A stretch of 64,000 bases of DNA from Artemia franciscana (GCF_032884065.1 NC_088875.1:42765291-42829290), one strand, 5' to 3'; shown: positions 12,501 to 22,883, counted from the first letter of the stretch. Translations and numbers: made by a program. The notes: generated by a model not told the origin, from the letters alone.

Positions 12501-15500
12501 TCTGAGAGACGAGGTTTTTCTAAATGTCAAAATTCATTAAGATCCGATCACCCATTCGTACGTTAAAAATATCTCATTTTTTCTAATTTTTTATCTCGCT
12601 TCAGCCACCCAGATGGTCGAATCGGTGAAAACGACTTTATCAAGTCTATTTATGCAGGTCCCTAACACGCCTACCAATTTTTATCGTCTTAGCACGTCCA
12701 GAAGCACCGAACTCGCCAAAGCACTGCAAAGAGAGTGGATCCAGTCTGGTTACGTGAATCACGTGTCTACGACGTTTGCTTGTCCTACCCACCAAGTTTA
12801 TCCCGATCTCTCCACTCTAAGCGTTTTCCAAGATCTTTCAAAATATCCTTCGAGCTCTTATTTAAAATAAGAGCTCTGAGACAAAAGATCCTTCTAAATA
12901 TCAAATTTAATAAAGATCCAGTCACCCATTCGGAAGTTAAAAATACCTCATTTTTTCAATTTTTCCTCTCCCTCCAGCTCCCCTCCCCCAGATGGTCGAA
13001 TCGGGGAAACGACTTCTATCAAGTCAATTTGTGCAGGTCTTTGACACGCCTACCAATTTTCATTGTCCTAGCACGTCCAGAACCACCGAACTCGCCAAAG
13101 CTCTGGAAACCCCCCAACTCCCCCAAAGAGAGCGGATCCAATCCGGTTATGTCAATCGCGTATCTAGGACTTGTGTTTATTCTTCCCAGCCAGTCTCATC
13201 CAAATAAGTGTTTTCCAGAATTTCCAGCCTTCCCAACTCCCCCAATGACACTGGATCCGGTTTGGACTTTAAATAAGAGGTCTGAGTTACGAGGTCCTTC
13301 TAAATATCAAAGTTCATTAAGATCCAATCACTCGTTCGTAGGTTTAAAATACCTCATTTTTTCTAATTTTTTCGAACTAACCGTCCTCCCACTCTCCCCC
13401 CCCCCCTCAGATGTTCGAATCGGGGAAACGGTTATTTCTTATTTAATCTGGTCTGGGCCCTGATACGCCTGCCAAATTTCATCGTCCTATCTTATCTGGA
13501 AGTGCCCAAACTATCAAAACCGGTACAGACAGACAGACCGACAGAAATTGCGATCGCTATATGTCACTTGGTGACATAATTCAAATGCCATAAAAACATA
13601 TAAAAGAAATTTTAAAGGACAAGAAAACTTCTTCAACAGAAGTCAAAGGAGTGATACTAAAACTGAGCGGATTATAAATTAACTCGTGCAATCCAAATCT
13701 AAACTAAGCAGGAATTATCCTGAATAAACGAAGAGTCTGAATTGAAACAATTAAAAATTTTCTGTGAATAAAAAATCAAACTTGACACAAAATGAAATTG
13801 CCACGAATAAAAGTGGTGCAGCACCATCCCACAGCCTGTGAAATTTCAGATGGTAATCGTGCTTTGTTGAAAACTTAGTAGATTGCTTCAATTGTTTCCA
13901 GTTTTTGTTTCTGAAACTGTTGTAAATTATGGGTTTTCATCTGAATGTATATTTTTCCTCTGAAACAAACGATTTTTACAAGTCTGTATGTAAATTGTAT
14001 ACCAAACGGACACAACACTTACCTCATTTAGACACATAGATTCATTAATTTCATATCTATCCATTCACCATGCCAGACATATGATATTACTTAACCTTTT
14101 TCTTGGGGAAGGATCTAAACCTGCTATAAAAAAAAGGCAAGTAACTATTTTAAACTTATTTCCAACCTAAAAAACCACGTGCACAAAATTTCAAAAATGT
14201 TATTTGGGAGGTGGATAGAGTTAACTTTTGCAAATCTATTCCAGAATCCCTTAACCACTTGATATTTGTATGTCATTTCATCCAGCTAGAAGTAGTCAAT
14301 ATTAGGAAAACCTTCAGTAAGGCAAACCTCCAGCCTCACAACGTGTTGCTGCTCTCGGGCCTACCAGCCAACACTGAAAGACAACTATACAGACGTGTCT
14401 TCAATTTTCTACAACATTCTATCTGCGAGTAGATTAGACAGAGGGTAGCAATAGTTAATGCTGACCCATGATCACCTGCAGATGGAATTTGCTTGGAAGC
14501 CAGAAGGAGATCGAAGTGGACTCTGGAAGGGTTGGAGTTCCAAGAAGAAGATTAAAATTGTCTTCTTACATTTAAAACCGTTGGTGAGCAGAAAAATGGC
14601 TCACTAAAACAGAGTTACCATAAGGGGCCCGTTTGCGCCATTTTTACGTTTTTTTGTAGATAGCTTCGAAGACCACATTGCCTTTCCATTACGAAAGTAT
14701 AACAGTTCAAAACAGGGATTGAACCTTTTAATCGACAGTGAACAGTCGTAAAATTTTTAACTGGATATTTCGAACACATATACAGTGTTCATCATCAGCA
14801 GTAAAACTAAAAGACATCCATAAAAACATATAAAATTTATACCCAATAAACTAATTATATATGGTTTATTGCTCTTTTTTTTTCAATGCAACAGCGAAAG
14901 CAAATCTCCTTGACCTTTTTGGTTCTGGTTCATTAGGACAGAGGTCAAAGCTCTTAGGTGAAATGAGATTTAGTTTATTTGACTTCAGTAAATTATCATA
15001 AATTGAATTCAATCCAAATTCACCTGTATCTCTGTTCATGGAATTATTCTTGAATAATTTTTGTTTTTTAATTTCGATTGTTTCCCTGAAAATTTGCTTT
15101 AAACCTTGGTCCCTAGAAATCAAAAAAACATTTTTAAACAAATTAAAATGATTTGGATAATTATAATTATGTTCTGATAGAGCCGACGTGAATCTTCAGG
15201 TTTAGAATTTTGCTTCAAGGACGATGAAATAGAATTATGATGTTGTAGCAATCTCATTTTCAAATTCTGGTTAGTACGTCCCACATAAGAGCTTCCACGA
15301 GTACCTGGGATTTTGAAACCCCACTTTATTGCTCTACGTAAGTTCGATCCTTTCCAGAATTTAGAAAACTAGCCAATGTATTACTACATCTTAAAGCTAC
15401 CTTTAAAGCATTATTTTGTAAAATTCTTTTAAGTTTTTCACTCAGCCCTGGAACATATGGTAAAGAACAAAAAACATCTTTCTTTTCGAAATGATTGTGT

Positions 15501-18500
15501 TCGAAATATCAAGTTAAAATTTTTATATCTGTTCACTGTCGATTAAAAGGTTCCATCCCTATTTTGAACTGTTATACTTTCGACGCTTTTTGGGGTGGTT
15601 GTGCTCTGAATTTTTCGAGTTGGTTAATTTTTTTTATTGGGAAAATCGTTCATTCGGCGCATTTTTCACAAGAAAAATGGAGCTTTGGGTGCATCTTCAC
15701 TTTTAGGTGGCGCAACGTTTGACCAAGTAACTTTCAACATTGCACTAAAAATTGATTAGGGGACATAAGCCTTAGCAATTATCTATTCACTCTTTGGAAT
15801 TTTTCTGCGTTTCTCCTAAAACGCACTTTACTCAGTTCTGAAAGTACCCATTTGACAATTATAAATTTCTTTTGAGGATGTGGATTGGTACGTCTTTTTC
15901 TATTGCATGGACACTGATTGCTAAGCTCTTTACTGTATTCCATGGCCATTTGCTTAGTGGCAGTGTAGTTCACCAAGTCACAATAATGAAGCTTTGTATG
16001 ACCTACTTTTATTTTTAGTCGCCAAGTCACAAGGCCTTATGTGATTTAATTTCGTTTTAGGGTATCACTTGAAGGGTTGTACAACGGCAAGACATCCAAA
16101 TTGCAAATAAATAAAAGTGTCATATGTTCTTCTTGCTCTGGGTAAGTAGGAACCGCTTTTATCGTTAGGTATACTTCCTTATTATATAATAACAACTCAA
16201 TTTCGTTAATATTATTAAGGCGATTTTTTGTTTTTGATTAAACTAGTCTGGTGTTTAGTTACAAAGCTGTATCTGTTTTAAATCTTTAATGCAATTAAAA
16301 AAAATATGGATGTTATAAAAGAAATAAAGATGTGCTTTCACAATATTGTCCCCATCTTTGCAAGGTTTTTTTTTATTTTTATATTTTTGTGTGTTTTAAA
16401 TCAATTAATATTAAACAAGAAAAGAAAGTACTGAAACTTCACGTAATTAGTGACTTGGTTACTTAATTAGTAAACAATTAGTTAGTAGTAATTACAATTA
16501 TTAAATTTCCTTCTTTTTTTAGTTTTTAGTAGATTCATCAGGTTTGCCGAATATCACTATTTAAGTTTCCCATTCTTTTTAGTATAGCCTCTTTAGGGGG
16601 CTATAAGCCCACATACGGTGTCAATATCAATGCAAGATCTGTAATCCAATTAATAATTATTTTATTTATTTACATTTCCTTTTAAATAAATTTCTTACTT
16701 TTTGTTCGTTTTTTTTTTATATTTTGGCAAGTGATTACACACAGTGTTGGTGGTTTACAAGATATTTTAAACAAGAAAAGAAAGTGCTGAAACTTCACGT
16801 AATTAGTGACTTGGTTGATTAATTAGTAAACAATTAGTTACTAGTAATTACAATTATTAAATTAATTACAAGAAAAGAAAGTGCTGAAACTTCACGTAAT
16901 TACTGACTTGGTTACTAATCACATAATTAGTAAACTGTCTTACCGCTGGGAGTCGAATTTTTCGCCGCTTGGTTTTTGGGGTCGACTTCCTCTAAAACGC
17001 ACTGTATGGAAACACTGAGAGGAGAGAATCAGCCACCACTCGCTGGGCATCTACAGCATGTGGCACTCCAACCAGTACTAGCAATAGAACTTCTTTCTTC
17101 TATCTTGGTTTACTTTAATTGATTTACAGCTTTAAAATTAACAATAGTACTTGAAGGGGAGGGGGGTCGCTTCAACCTATCTCATATTCAAGAGAGCAGT
17201 AGTTCAAACAATCCATGATAAAAAGATGGTAAAGAGTAAGCCTTTTCAACTGAAGCTGACACCAAAGAAAATCAAAAGAAAAACTTTTAAAACTAAATAA
17301 ACGCACTTCTTCTTACGTCAAAATGCAAAGTTTAGAGCTTTATGGACATCCAAGAATAAATCAGCTGGAATCAAAAAGGGTATAGTGTAGAATTAAGATA
17401 GTTCAATATTATTACTACCGTCGTAGCCGGCTGATTTTACGCGTTGATTGCTCGCGTTGACTTCCAATGGGTTTTGATGGTCTCCGTTTAGGGGCTATTC
17501 TTTTCATAATGAACGACTTGAAAATGCTTCAAAATTCTGGTAACTACTTTAAAACATTCAGAAATACTTACTAATATCTTCACCAAATTTGGATTGCTTC
17601 ATCTCACCCCTCCCCTCCCCCCCACTATCTGTAGTGGGCAAACATATTGACCAAGTTATGCATACCCATTGTATTTTCAATAACGCGATTCTTTTTTCCT
17701 CATCGGTTGTTTACCGTTTGTTGTTAAATTATGAAGAAGATGAAAGTCACGGTATTCAAAATACAATGATCATATATAATTTGGGCTAAAATCTTTTGTA
17801 ATTTTCTTTTTGCTATCTTGGACAGTCGTTGAGGCGAATGGAACTTCCAGGAATACATCCAGGACCTAAATTATATACCAGAAAAGTCTTCTGAAGCATC
17901 TAACTCCTCCTCCTTCTCCCCTCTTAAGTGCATTGAACTTTCGATGAACTCAGACAAACTTTGTGTTATAAATTATAACTTTCTTAAGAATGAAAGTTTT
18001 TTGAGTCTAATATCTCTCCTAATTCTGGATTTATTCAATTTGTAGAATCCTATGTTAAATTAAAAAAATTCTTAGTGGCTTAAAATCGCACTCAAATCAT
18101 TAGAAATGTGGTTTCAGAACTTTAGGGTCAAAGATAAACGCACTCAAATCCAAATTAAGGAACGAAGTTTTTCTTTGTTTAAGCTAAGACACAAACCTAT
18201 CTTTTATGCAATCTTCTAAACTGGAGAAATAGGGAAGGAGTAGAGATATGATCTTGAAAGCACATTAATGGAGAATAGTGTTGGCTTTGGATCTATTCCT
18301 GAAATCTTATTCACCTTATACAACTACTTTCTGATATGGCAAGAAGCCCTTGACCCAAATTTCTCACTTTGACCAGGATGGGTTTCGGTTTGGCCTGCAG
18401 TAAAACCCAGTCGTATAGAATTCATAAAAAAAAATCGCAAAGTTTTATTACTAAATTTTATAGAATTTTCTAAAATTGATTAACATCAAAAGAAAGTATC

Positions 18501-21500
18501 TGGTAATGTTCGTATTCTGTAGGGTGTTAGTGCAGAATAGTTTCTCTAGGGGTTTTCTTATTAATTATGATTTCACAGGACCAGGGAACATTCATGTAAT
18601 TAATTTGTTCATGAACAGCTTTCATTTAAATAGCAGAATAAATAATTAAATAATTTTATAAATAATTAAATTTCATAAATAAATAATTAATAAATAATTA
18701 TGTTTTATAAATAATTTAAAATTCATCTTTATAACGAAAAATCTATTTTAGGAGACTAACACTTAACATATATTTGTACAAACTTGAGTTTTCCAAGTAA
18801 ATTCTTAGTAGTTCGAACCAACAAACAAATCTGATATTCTTAAAAACTGCTAGTTTTATCAAGCGCTTAAAACAAGTGCAAAGGATTATGTAGATACGAG
18901 GATATGTCCTAAAGGGCTTGAAAGACGTAGCATTTTTTGGAAAGACGGCCTTACTTTTGGTCAGCTTCTGAACTAGGATTTCCTTCAATATAAACACCTA
19001 GGCTAACTTTTTGAGCCGTTTTAGTCTAACTTTTAACTTTGAGAGATTTTCTCGCAGTTAGTGCGAATATTTTCAATGTAAGCTGTTGGGAAATGTTTAC
19101 TGCTCACTGTATGGGCTTCTTCATGGCTTAGTCAAGCAGATTGTTTTCGCTGATTGTTCATATTTTAGAAATTTGCCAAGAGTGCATCAATATTTGTCTG
19201 AAAAGGTCAGCTTATCATTCGCATGTATATGCTCTTAAAACGCTGAAAGATAACGCTACGTCCGTCAAGTCCCTTAGTCATTTATGAAGTAGTTGGTTTT
19301 TGAGTGCATAAACCATCAGAATGAACCTTCTTACCAAAAATATATTGTTTTATTTTTAAAATTAAACATTATAAGGTTTACATATAATTGAATTTCGCTG
19401 TCTCAAAAAATGGAATGATTTACTTATAAGAAATTGGAAATCTATTCAGCCACCTCTCCCCAGGTGTGGGACGGTAGGCCCTCAGTCCCCCTCTCCCTCT
19501 CCTCCAGAAAACCAATAATTTACAAAAGTGAAAAATCTGTAATGCTCAAAGAAGTGTAGTGTTTTCCTGCCATAAACTTCTTTTTCGTATGTCAGTCACT
19601 CTCCCCCCTTGGATTTTTTGTGAGTACCCATCTACCCCCTTTTACTTAATCTTTTCTTTATTAGCACTGGTGGAGTATCTGGCAGTACAAAGCGATGTAC
19701 AGGCTGTAATGGTCAAGGTTCGAAAGTAACTTATAGACAGTTTGCCCCAGGAATGGTGCAACAAATGCAGTCAACTTGTAGCGATTGTCAAGGCGAAGGT
19801 AAATAACTTTTTTTCCTTTTTATGGCACTTGGTATTTACCAAGTGACATAGCAATCGCAATTTCTGTCAATCGGTTTGTCTGTCTATCGGTCCTGGTTTT
19901 GCAAGTTCGGGCACTTCCAGATAAGCTAGTACGATGAAAGTTGGCAGGCATATCAGGGACCAGGCCAGATTAAATTAGAAATAGTCTCTTCCCCGATTCG
20001 ACCATTTGGGGGGGGGGGAGCGAGCGAACGAACGAACGAACGAAATTGTTGAGAAGAATTTTGTTTGCCAATAAACAAATGATTTTATTCTTAAGTGTGG
20101 CGTGCTGGTCAAGGAGTATGATTCTCGTTTAGGGTGTGAGAGTTCTAAGATTCGAATCCCGGACCGTCCCGGTTTTTACATGAAGAAGATCCGAAACTAA
20201 ATATGTGATCAATGTAGTAATCGCTGAAATTTGGCAGGCGTATCAGGGACCGGACCAGATTAAATTTGAAATGGTCGCATCCCCGATTTAACCATCTGGG
20301 GAAGGGGGAAGTGTGTGGACGGTTAATTCGGAAAAATTAGAAAAAATGAGGTATTTTTAACTTACGAACTGGTTATCGGATCTTAATGAAATTTGATATT
20401 TCGAGGGATCTCGTGTCTCAGAGCACTTATTTTGAATCCCGATCGCACCCAGTGACATTGGGGGGAGTTGGAGGGGAAAACAGGAAATTTTGGAAAACTC
20501 TTAAAGTGGAGAGCTCGGGATGAAACTTGATGGGAAGAATAAGCTTGATGGGATAAATCGTGGAAAATGAGGTACGTTTATCTCACGAATGGGTGACCGG
20601 ATCTTAATGAAACTTGATATATAGAAAGACGTCATGTTTCAGATGCTCCATTTTCAATTTGGATCGGATCCAGGGACAGTAGGGGGTGGAGGGGGAAACG
20701 CAAATCTCGAAAACCAGAAATCTTGGAAAACGCTTAGAGTGGAGAGATTGGGATGAAACTACTCATTATCTTAATTTCTTTCTGCTATCTTACTAGCTAC
20801 AATTTTCAGTTCACTAGTCCATTACAGTGTAGTCTTTCGATTTTGATTTTGATTTCTCTCTATTTTTTACTTTTTGGTCTTTTTGGAAACTGTTAACTTT
20901 TTTGGAAGATGTATTATCGGAAGTCTTTACGAGACATATACTCTTTCCTTAGTTTGTTTACTGGCTGTAGTTTAGTTCCTTCTTGGTTTTATTTTATTTC
21001 TAGTCAATGCGGTCTAAACTTACGCACCCGAAATGCCCTGTCTCAAATGATTCGTGCGCATGTGCCTAGTTTGAGGTAACAAGCTGTATCTGTTGTACTC
21101 TTTGTTTTTTTCCATAGTCAATAGGTTATTGATACCAGAAAAGGGCGTAGGGAACAAAACCATATCATTTGGAAATAGAGCAGAGCTAAAGCTACCTAAC
21201 AAAAATGTGATTCTCCACCTCCTCTCCCAAATAAACTCCAACGTACTTTTCGGGAAAGATGTGATGATGCCTTTTGTTTTTCGAAAGCCTTGTTTTCTAA
21301 GATAAAGTAACACTAGAAGAAGAAACAAAGAGCAAAGGTAGCAAAATCGTATTATTTCAAGCAGTACATTAGTGTTATGGGTAAGCTTTGCCATAAGTTT
21401 GAATCTGCCTCCCCCACCCCTCCCCACAACCACCGCCAAGAATAAGGTCTTGGATATGTTCATGAGGGGAGATAGTAAGTTTTTTTTTGTGGAAAATTTT

Positions 21501-21900
21501 TTTGCTGTACATAGGATAATTTGTTGCTGTAAATAGTATTAATTTTTGGCTTTTTTAGGTAAGGTAATACCGGAAAAAGATAAGTGCAAAGTATGCAAAG
21601 GTAGAAAGACCATATCGGAATCAAAACTTTTAGAAGTGCACGTTGACAAAGGGATGAGACACGGCCAGAAGATTGTATTTAAAGGGGAAGGAGACCAAAC
21701 TCCTGGCTATGTTACTGGTGACGTCGTTATGGTCATTCAAGAACAAGAACATGAGCTGTTCAAAAGAGTAGGTGACGATTTGTTTGTAAAGAAGAAGCTG
21801 TCTCTGACGGACTCTCTTTGCGGGTTCTCTATGGTTATTAAACACTTAGACGGAAGAGATCTAGTGCTTAGACATCCCCCAGGAAAGGTCATCGCCCCTG
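6498..21900 (+). CDS. Type-A DnaJ/Hsp40 co-chaperone, DNAJA2-like, C-terminus missing
   Basis: Five exons (6498-6566, 10534-10808, 16061-16141, 19665-19798, 21559-21900), all with GT-AG introns, join in frame to 301 residues. The J domain is at about 5-67 with HPD at 33-35, which stimulates Hsp70 ATPase. A Gly/Phe-rich region spans about 67-110. The zinc-binding domain has four CxxCxG motifs at 137-142, 153-158, 180-185 and 196-201. The start of substrate-binding domain II contains [13 protein letters not shown] and [16 protein letters not shown]. Family members are about 400-412 residues, so the last ~110 (the segment beginning near GEGMPxYRNP, dimerisation and the C-terminal tail) are absent. 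I could not find that exon before the sulfakinin gene, and the gap at 25719-25818 may hide it. The protein is a cytosolic Hsp70 partner in protein folding. Confidence 0.93.
6570..6950. other. Start of DnaJ intron 1, nothing identified
   Basis: Intron sequence with an open frame at 6603-6869 that resembles no known protein and has simple composition. I see no RNA gene or repeat here before the family A fragment begins. Confidence 0.5.
6961..7447 (+). repeat. Partial family A repeat copy
   Basis: This copy carries several landmark strings of the family seen in full at 40145-41850: ggagggcaac, then attttgagatagccatttt, then a tttagcataaagagtgaggt half-palindrome followed by gaataatttgtttgttttaa. 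The left foldback arm is missing. It is older than the full copies. Confidence 0.75.
8030..8340 (+). repeat. Partial family A foldback module
   Basis: The left arm (aagaagcaacaatgaaactt ... ctcaatcttccactcgttacg) and right arm (tttagcataaaaagtgaagg ... gaaatttctgttcatttt) of the family A foldback module are both readable, in the same orientation as the other copies. Confidence 0.75.
8740..9005. repeat. Two-copy tandem duplication, ~130 bases
   Basis: The copies at about 8746-8870 and 8882-9005 share tatgtgtgtg, gttgaactaatcaaacta and aatattatagtaa in the same order. There is no coding content. Confidence 0.75.
9010..10320. other. DnaJ intron 1, unassigned
   Basis: Intron sequence with one locally GC-richer block (9170-9370). 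Its minus-strand open frame (9071-9328) has no recognisable motif. A C-run lies at about 10090. No RNA gene was seen. Confidence 0.45.
10331..10387. repeat. Pyrimidine microsatellite (TTC-rich)
   Basis: A run of ttc and tct triplets merging into T-rich sequence, about 150 bases upstream of DnaJ exon 2. Confidence 0.8.
10534..10808 (+). CDS. DNAJA2-like exon 2 (J domain and G/F region)
   Basis: The acceptor is tttattgcag ending at 10533. The exon encodes residues 24-115, including [20 protein letters not shown] and the conserved [17 protein letters not shown], then the Gly/Phe-rich linker and GEDTVHPLK. The donor is AA|GTATGT at 10809. Ending after AA is required, because the next exon supplies the G that completes the Lys codon. 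Confidence 0.95.
10815..12340. other. Start of DnaJ intron 2, unassigned
   Basis: AT-rich intron sequence with homopolymer runs. Near 12175-12345 there are two imperfect copies of a segment with gaaacaaacaaaagatta, just outside the family B repeat. No coding exon was detected; the frame at 11914-12156 matches nothing known. Confidence 0.45.
12353..13600 (+). repeat. Family B dispersed repeat, copy 1
   Basis: About three related blocks follow each other (starting near 12500, 12870 and 13270). Each contains aattcattaagatcc-type sequence, then atggtcgaatcgg, and then, completely or in part, acacgcctaccaattt and agcacgtccaga. The element ends with acagacagaccgacagaaat, tgcgatcgctat and gtcacttggtgacat. 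An atatggcacttgtgac string near 12370 at the start echoes that end. The open frames here (12613-12870, 12735-13463, 12992-13207) are chance readings of the repeat. A copy in the opposite orientation lies at 19822-20770. Confidence 0.82.
13601..14200. other. DnaJ intron 2, unassigned
   Basis: AT-rich intron sequence between the family B repeat and a LINE fragment. No coding frame, RNA or repeat was recognised. Confidence 0.5.
14205..14560 (+). mobile_element. LINE 3' end fragment with C-terminal Cys/His motif
   Basis: The frame from 14211 to 14432 reads [17 protein letters not shown] and later [20 protein letters not shown]. The pattern of a Cys, then ES-LxHLIFxC, is typical of the Cys/His knuckle at the C-terminus of I/R1/Jockey-type reverse-transcriptase proteins. 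Only this tail and a short untranslated end are present, so it is a 5'-truncated LINE copy in a DnaJ intron. Confidence 0.6.
14670..15600 (-). mobile_element. Penelope-like element fossil with GIY-YIG endonuclease region
   Basis: Minus-strand reading shows [20 protein letters not shown] around 15300-15235 (the GIY-YIG endonuclease start), then [15 protein letters not shown] and [14 protein letters not shown] with [17 protein letters not shown] towards 15000. This order (endonuclease, AxxEH box, AIEIxK box, NRDxG) is the C-terminus of Penelope-like proteins. The fragment is framed by 86-base inverted repeats at 14692-14777 and 15497-15582 (shared word tcgacagtgaaca), matching the known terminal organisation of this class. 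It is broken. Confidence 0.82.
16061..16141 (+). CDS. DNAJA2-like exon 3 (first zinc motif), 81 bases
   Basis: This short exon has no long open frame of its own. The acceptor is ttcgttttag ending at 16060. The reading after the split Lys codon is [20 protein letters not shown] then ICSSCSG, aligning with the DNAJA2 segment VSLEDLYNGKTTKLQLSKNV. It supplies the first CxxCxG motif. The donor is GG|GTAAGT at 16142, leaving GG to pair with C from the next exon. The Asp of LEDLYNG is Gly here (LEGLYNG). Confidence 0.93.
16160..16410. other. Start of DnaJ intron 3, nothing identified
   Basis: AT-rich intron sequence with no recognised element. Confidence 0.5.
16414..16936. repeat. Three direct repeats of ~70-95 bases
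   Basis: Copies at 16414-16507, 16767-16863 and 16867-16936 share aagaaaagaaagt-ctgaaac, ttcacgtaattagtgacttg and attagtaaacaattagtta. The last copy is shorter and carries a small insertion. The first two are separated by about 260 bases of unrelated AT-rich sequence. Confidence 0.85.
16950..19660. other. DnaJ intron 3, unassigned
   Basis: Long intron segment. It contains an AT-rich low-complexity tract of 'aataatta' words at about 18630-18720 and C-rich and G-rich runs near 17155 and 17615. No exon, RNA gene or mobile element was recognised; open frames at 17589-17789 and 18743-18997 have no motifs. Confidence 0.5.
19665..19798 (+). CDS. DNAJA2-like exon 4 (zinc motifs 2 and 3)
   Basis: The acceptor is ctttattag ending at 19664. 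The exon encodes [20 protein letters not shown] then [19 protein letters not shown], with the second (CTGCNG) and third (CSDCQG) zinc motifs and the highly conserved [10 protein letters not shown] stretch. The donor is GAAG|GTAAAT at 19799, phase 1. Confidence 0.95.
20022..20044. repeat. (GAAC)n microsatellite
   Basis: About five units of gaac follow a G-run inside family B copy 2. Confidence 0.85.
20099..20170 (+). pseudogene. tRNA-Pro(AGG)-like relic or SINE head
   Basis: These 72 bases align along their whole length with eukaryotic tRNA-Pro. They share GTATGATTCTCG before the anticodon loop TTAGGGT (anticodon AGG), a GTGAG closing stem and ATTCGAATCCCGGA at the T loop. The anticodon stem still pairs (with two G-T pairs), but the T stem and acceptor stem carry mismatches and the T-stem 5' half is altered, so a functional tRNA is unlikely. 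It lies inside the family B repeat. It may be the head of a SINE, since some unrelated sequence follows before the repeat resumes near 20215. Confidence 0.72.
20775..21540. other. End of DnaJ intron 4, unassigned
   Basis: Intron sequence. A 147-codon minus-strand frame (21020-21463) has no recognisable motif and is probably chance. Confidence 0.45.
21559..21900 (+). CDS. DNAJA2-like exon 5 (fourth zinc motif and substrate-binding domain)
   Basis: The acceptor is ggcttttttag ending at 21558. The exon encodes residues 187-300, starting [15 protein letters not shown] (fourth CxxCxG), then [33 protein letters not shown] and [20 protein letters not shown]. The donor is CCTG|GTAAGT at 21901, phase 1. 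A decayed copy of its second half lies about 550-840 bases downstream. Confidence 0.95.
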
Positions 21901-22290
21901 GTAAGTACCTCATTTGATTTGTTGGTTAAGACTATCGGAAACTAGTAAAAGTTTTCGAATATAAATATGCCTAATACAAAAATTTCGCCTGGCGTAACTC
22001 TCTAGCTGGTGGACATTTGAAGCCAGTTCACAAGAAGCCATCACATTTTCATTTACTCTGCATGATATTTTGTGCTGGGCGGTATTTTTATATTAAAGAT
22101 AAACAAAATTTGTGGGAATCGAAATTTTAGGTGACCTAGGTGAACTGAAATTCTAGGCACTGGGGACCTTGACTTCTTCTCTTAGAATAAAAGGCAACCT
22201 ATGCCATCTAGTGCTACCCAGCCAGGTTATAAAGTTAATTACACGAATCTCTAGCCTTGATACCTAATTCATCTAATTTTTTTGTTTAAC

Positions 22291-22800
22291 AGCTATTAAA
22301 ACATGAATTGTTTAAAACAGTGAAAGGAGATCTGTGTATGAAGAAGAAGCTCTCTCTCATGGAATTTTTTTCTTTTTGTGGCTTCTACGTATATGGCTAT
22401 TTAACACTTTGAGTTCTTACGCTTAAAATTCCTTCGTGGAAATTCACTGCCCTTCGTAAGCTTTTTATTTGATTTTTAGAAAATATTCTAAAAATCAGAT
22501 TTTTTTTTGTAAGCTATTTATTACTTTATTTTTGGTGTGTTTAGAAAACGGTTAATTTTTACTACTGCACGCCAACAAGACGTATGTTTTTCCATCAGTG
22601 CACTAGATGTGTAATGTAAAGAGTTATAATTGTGTTTATTAATAAAGTATCGTATTGTACAAGACAACCAATAACATCAGGTGCTATCCGGGCAAGTAGT
22701 AAAGTAAGAATAGGAATCTCGAGGGAAGGTCATTGTCCCTGGTAACTATTTCATTTGATTTTTTGTTTTAAGAATGTAGGAAATTGAAAAAGGGTAAACT
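22291..22800 (+). pseudogene. Decayed tandem copy of DnaJ exon 5 and its donor
   Basis: Bases 22293-22410 read LLKHELFKTVKGDLCMKKKL then SLMEFFSFCGF, matching [20 protein letters not shown] and LTDSLCGF of exon 5 (21744-21845). The reading stops at a TGA near 22411. The end of the exon and start of the intron reappear at 22723-22790 (gggaaggtcattgtccctgg, then taactatttcatttgatttt), against 21883-21930 in the original. The two parts have offsets of about 552 and 841 bases, so about 290 bases were inserted within the copy. The donor GTAAGT is GTAACT here. It looks like a non-functional local duplication. Confidence 0.87.
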
Positions 22801-22882
22801 CAAGTTTGTTCACTAGGAAAAAGTCAACTAGTTCTATTTAACGTTAACTGGTCAGATGATAAAATTATACGAAAAAAGTATT

Positions 22883-22883
<1 letters not shown>

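Larger units (their letters stand above)
19822..20770 (-). repeat. Family B dispersed repeat, copy 2 (inverted relative to copy 1)
   Basis: It begins 24 bases after DnaJ exon 4 with atggcacttggtatttacca and gtgacatagcaatcgcaatt, then tggcaggcatatcaggga and ccccgattcgaccattt, the reverse complements of copy 1 landmarks. Further blocks contain gatcttaatgaaacttgata and gagattgggatgaaact. A GAAC microsatellite (20022-20044) and a tRNA-like insertion interrupt it. Confidence 0.82.

Noticed and set aside
12735-13463. 242-codon + frame
   Set aside because: It runs through three repeat blocks of family B and its reading is not preserved between blocks.
21020-21463. 147-codon minus-strand open frame in DnaJ intron 4
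   Set aside because: Low-complexity start (VVVGRGGGG), no motif, no splice signals, and the opposite strand is also partly open.
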